DNA of 64,000 nt. Origin: Actinomadura madurae (GTDB lineage: Bacteria; Actinomycetota; Actinomycetes; Streptosporangiales; Streptosporangiaceae). Positions 62,775 to 64,000 of the stretch are shown piece by piece. The DNA lies in contig NZ_FOVH01000011.1 of assembly GCF_900115095.1 (NCBI RefSeq), forward strand, positions 1 to 64,000. The letters are read 5' to 3'. The first letter of the stretch is position 1, and each line of letters begins with the position of its first letter. The position numbers were made by a program, and so were the translations under genes. The notes beneath the pieces are model-generated. The model searched no databases, was not told the origin of the DNA, and saw nothing but the letters and a program-made list of their open reading frames with translations.

Positions 62775-62833
62775 CCGGCGAACCGTACACGGCGGCACCG
62801 GGGGCCCGGCGGGAGGTCATTAGGGTTCTGCAC

Positions 62834-63370
62834 GTGAGCGATCGTGATGAGCTGCTGCAGAAGATCAAGGACAGGGCCGTGGTGCACGGGGACTTCGTGC
62901 TGTCCTCGGGCAAGCGGGCGTCCTGGTACGTGGACCTGCGCCGGGTGACGCTGGACGGGGCCGCGGCGCCGCTGGTGGGGCGGGTCATGCTCGACGAGAC
63001 GGCGGACCTGGACTACGACGCCGTCGGCGGGCTCACGCTCGGCGCGGATCCGGTGGCCGCCGCGATGCTGCACGCCGCGGCGGCGCGCGGGCGCGTGCTC
63101 GACGCGTTCGTCGTCCGCAAGGCGGGCAAGGCGCACGGGCTGCAGCGCCGCATCGAGGGCCCGGACGTCGGGGGGCGCCGCGTCCTCGCCGTGGAGGACA
63201 CCTCCACCACGGGCGGGTCGGTCCTGACCGCGGTGGAGGCGCTGCGGGAGGCGGGCGCGGAGGTGGTGGCGGTGGCGACGATCCTGGAGCGCGGCGCCGC
63301 CGGCCGGATCGCCGAGGCCGGGCTGGACTACCGGCACCCGTACGACGTCACCGACCTCGGCCTGGACTAG
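62834..63370 (+). CDS. pyrE: Orotate phosphoribosyltransferase
   Basis: 178 residues, full length, GTG start. Adds PRPP ribose-phosphate to orotate in pyrimidine synthesis. Family motifs: HGDFVLSSGKRASWYVDLRR, VGGLTLGADPVAAAML, FVVRKAGKAHGLQRRIEGPD (catalytic loop) and VLAVEDTSTTGGSVLTAV (PRPP binding). Confidence 0.96.
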   Translation: MSDRDELLQKIKDRAVVHGDFVLSSGKRASWYVDLRRVTLDGAAAPLVGRVMLDETADLDYDAVGGLTLGADPVAAAMLHAAAARGRVLDAFVVRKAGKAHGLQRRIEGPDVGGRRVLAVEDTSTTGGSVLTAVEALREAGAEVVAVATILERGAAGRIAEAGLDYRHPYDVTDLGLD

Positions 63371-63377
63371 GCGCGGC

Positions 63378-63851
63378 TCAGGAGCCGCTGCGGGTCTTGA
63401 CGAACCACTGGGCGCGCTGGCCGTTCGGCTGGCGCGGTTGCAGCTTGCCGTAGATGACCACCTGCAGGGAGCCGCCGTTGGTGGCGACGACCTGCAGGGG
63501 GGCCTCGTCGTACTTGAGCGTGTCCCCGGTGTTGAGGGTGCCGTTGGTGAGCACCTTCCCGCCGGTGTCGGCGACGCGGACGACGACGTTCGTGGGCTGG
63601 CCGGTCACGCGGATCACCAGCGGGACCGTCGCCGTCGGCGATGTCGAGGCTGCGTTGCTGCTCGCGGGCGTCCTGGCACCGCTCTCGGAGGGCGAGGCGG
63701 CCGTCGACGGCCCCGAGTTCTCGGGCTCGCCTGAGATCGCGTTGACCAGAGCCATGCCGCCGACCACGAGAAGGGCCAAGGCGGCCACCACGGCCAAGGC
63801 CGCGATCAGTATGCGCGCGAGACCCCTAGGGTCCGACCGATGACGTCCCAC
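63378..63851 (-). CDS. Membrane-anchored protein with DUF4115-like domain
   Basis: 157 residues. One N-terminal transmembrane helix (ILIAALAVVAALALLVVGGM), a Ser/Thr/Ala-rich linker (about 45-75), then a small beta domain (VPLVIRVTGQPTNVVVRVAD, GTLNTGDTLKYDEAPLQVVA) like the C-terminal domain of RodZ. Extracytoplasmic; role unknown. GTG start; 9 bp after the DedA-like gene on the same strand. Confidence 0.75.
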   Translation of the reverse strand: MGRHRSDPRGLARILIAALAVVAALALLVVGGMALVNAISGEPENSGPSTAASPSESGARTPASSNAASTSPTATVPLVIRVTGQPTNVVVRVADTGGKVLTNGTLNTGDTLKYDEAPLQVVATNGGSLQVVIYGKLQPRQPNGQRAQWFVKTRSGS

Positions 63852-63860
63852 ATGGGGAGG

Positions 63861-64000
63861 TTAGCGATAACTGTCACCGCTGAGCGACGGACGTGACTCT
63901 TCGGGGCCATTCTTATTCGGACCCTGGTCCGCTTTGCGCCCCTTGAGGACCTCGCGAATGATCGGAATGACCGACAGGATCAGGATGACCGCGACGCCCG
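63861..64000 (-). CDS. C-terminal end of a DedA-like membrane protein (truncated by window)
   Basis: 46 codons of the 3' end: a hydrophobic segment (GVAVILILSVIPIIREVLKG) followed by a charged tail ending SLSGDSYR. A final helix ending in P-x-x-x-E then a basic run is typical of DedA/SNARE-associated proteins. The remainder lies outside the window, so the family call is tentative. Confidence 0.55.
   Translation of the reverse strand, partial: GVAVILILSVIPIIREVLKGRKADQGPNKNGPEESRPSLSGDSYR

Overview
This window comes from a high-GC Gram-positive actinomycete. The evidence is GC-rich third codon positions throughout, frequent GTG starts, the dnaK-grpE-dnaJ-hspR-clpB block with HAIR-type operators, paired XRE/DUF397 and DUF6879 genes, CU044_5270-family proteins next to ECF sigma factors, and a pSAM2-type integrative element. 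An Actinomadura-like member of the Thermomonosporaceae would fit, but that is inference; no rRNA or marker phylogeny is available here.

Layout. 1-1973 is a complete-looking IS481-family insertion sequence with about 53-bp inverted ends. 1990-5028 holds accessory genes: an XRE/SUMF1-like fusion protein, a class IV aminotransferase and four small unknown genes. 5137-12510 is the core of an actinomycete integrative and conjugative element (AICE): GntR repressor, SCO3933-like protein, FtsK-type DNA translocase, DUF2637 and small spread-like genes, RepSA-type initiator, excisionase and tyrosine integrase. It ends at the 3' end of a tRNA-Gly gene (12600-12673), the probable attachment site; the other end was not found in the window.

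From 12755 the sequence looks chromosomal: dCTP deaminase, a glycine betaine/choline-type ABC transporter, a ZIP metal transporter, a large membrane Fe-S oxidoreductase, a mycothiol-enzyme-like protein, a DUF1326/DUF2182 pair, a 3-hydroxyacyl-CoA dehydrogenase, and an MFS exporter with a divergent TetR regulator separated by a four-site operator array. Two tandem ECF sigma/CU044_5270 modules and a secreted subtilisin follow.

33670-38535 is a regulatory and peptide-modification-like island: a DUF6879 pair, an XRE/DUF5753 regulator, a radical SAM/SPASM protein with a repeated Cys-rich tail translationally coupled to a methyltransferase, and a DUF397/XRE pair. Two of its transcription units carry the same doubled TGCAATC element, so they may be co-regulated. 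This is the best candidate for an undescribed system here.

38915-46652 contains two small unknown genes and the chaperone operon under predicted HspR control. 46690-48612 is an operon of three Roadblock/LC7 proteins without a GTPase. 48911-49051 is a short, strongly codon-biased reading frame with no normal start codon. Next come an ECF42-type sigma factor with its DGPF (YCII) partner and an MFS exporter, an epoxide hydrolase, a SMI1/KNR4 protein, an SDR/TetR divergon, an epimerase, a PhoD-type phosphatase, and a sigma factor fused to a zinc-finger anti-sigma module and membrane anchor. The window closes with a NYN-domain protein, a TPR protein, an alpha/beta hydrolase, pyrE, a membrane protein and a truncated DedA-like gene.
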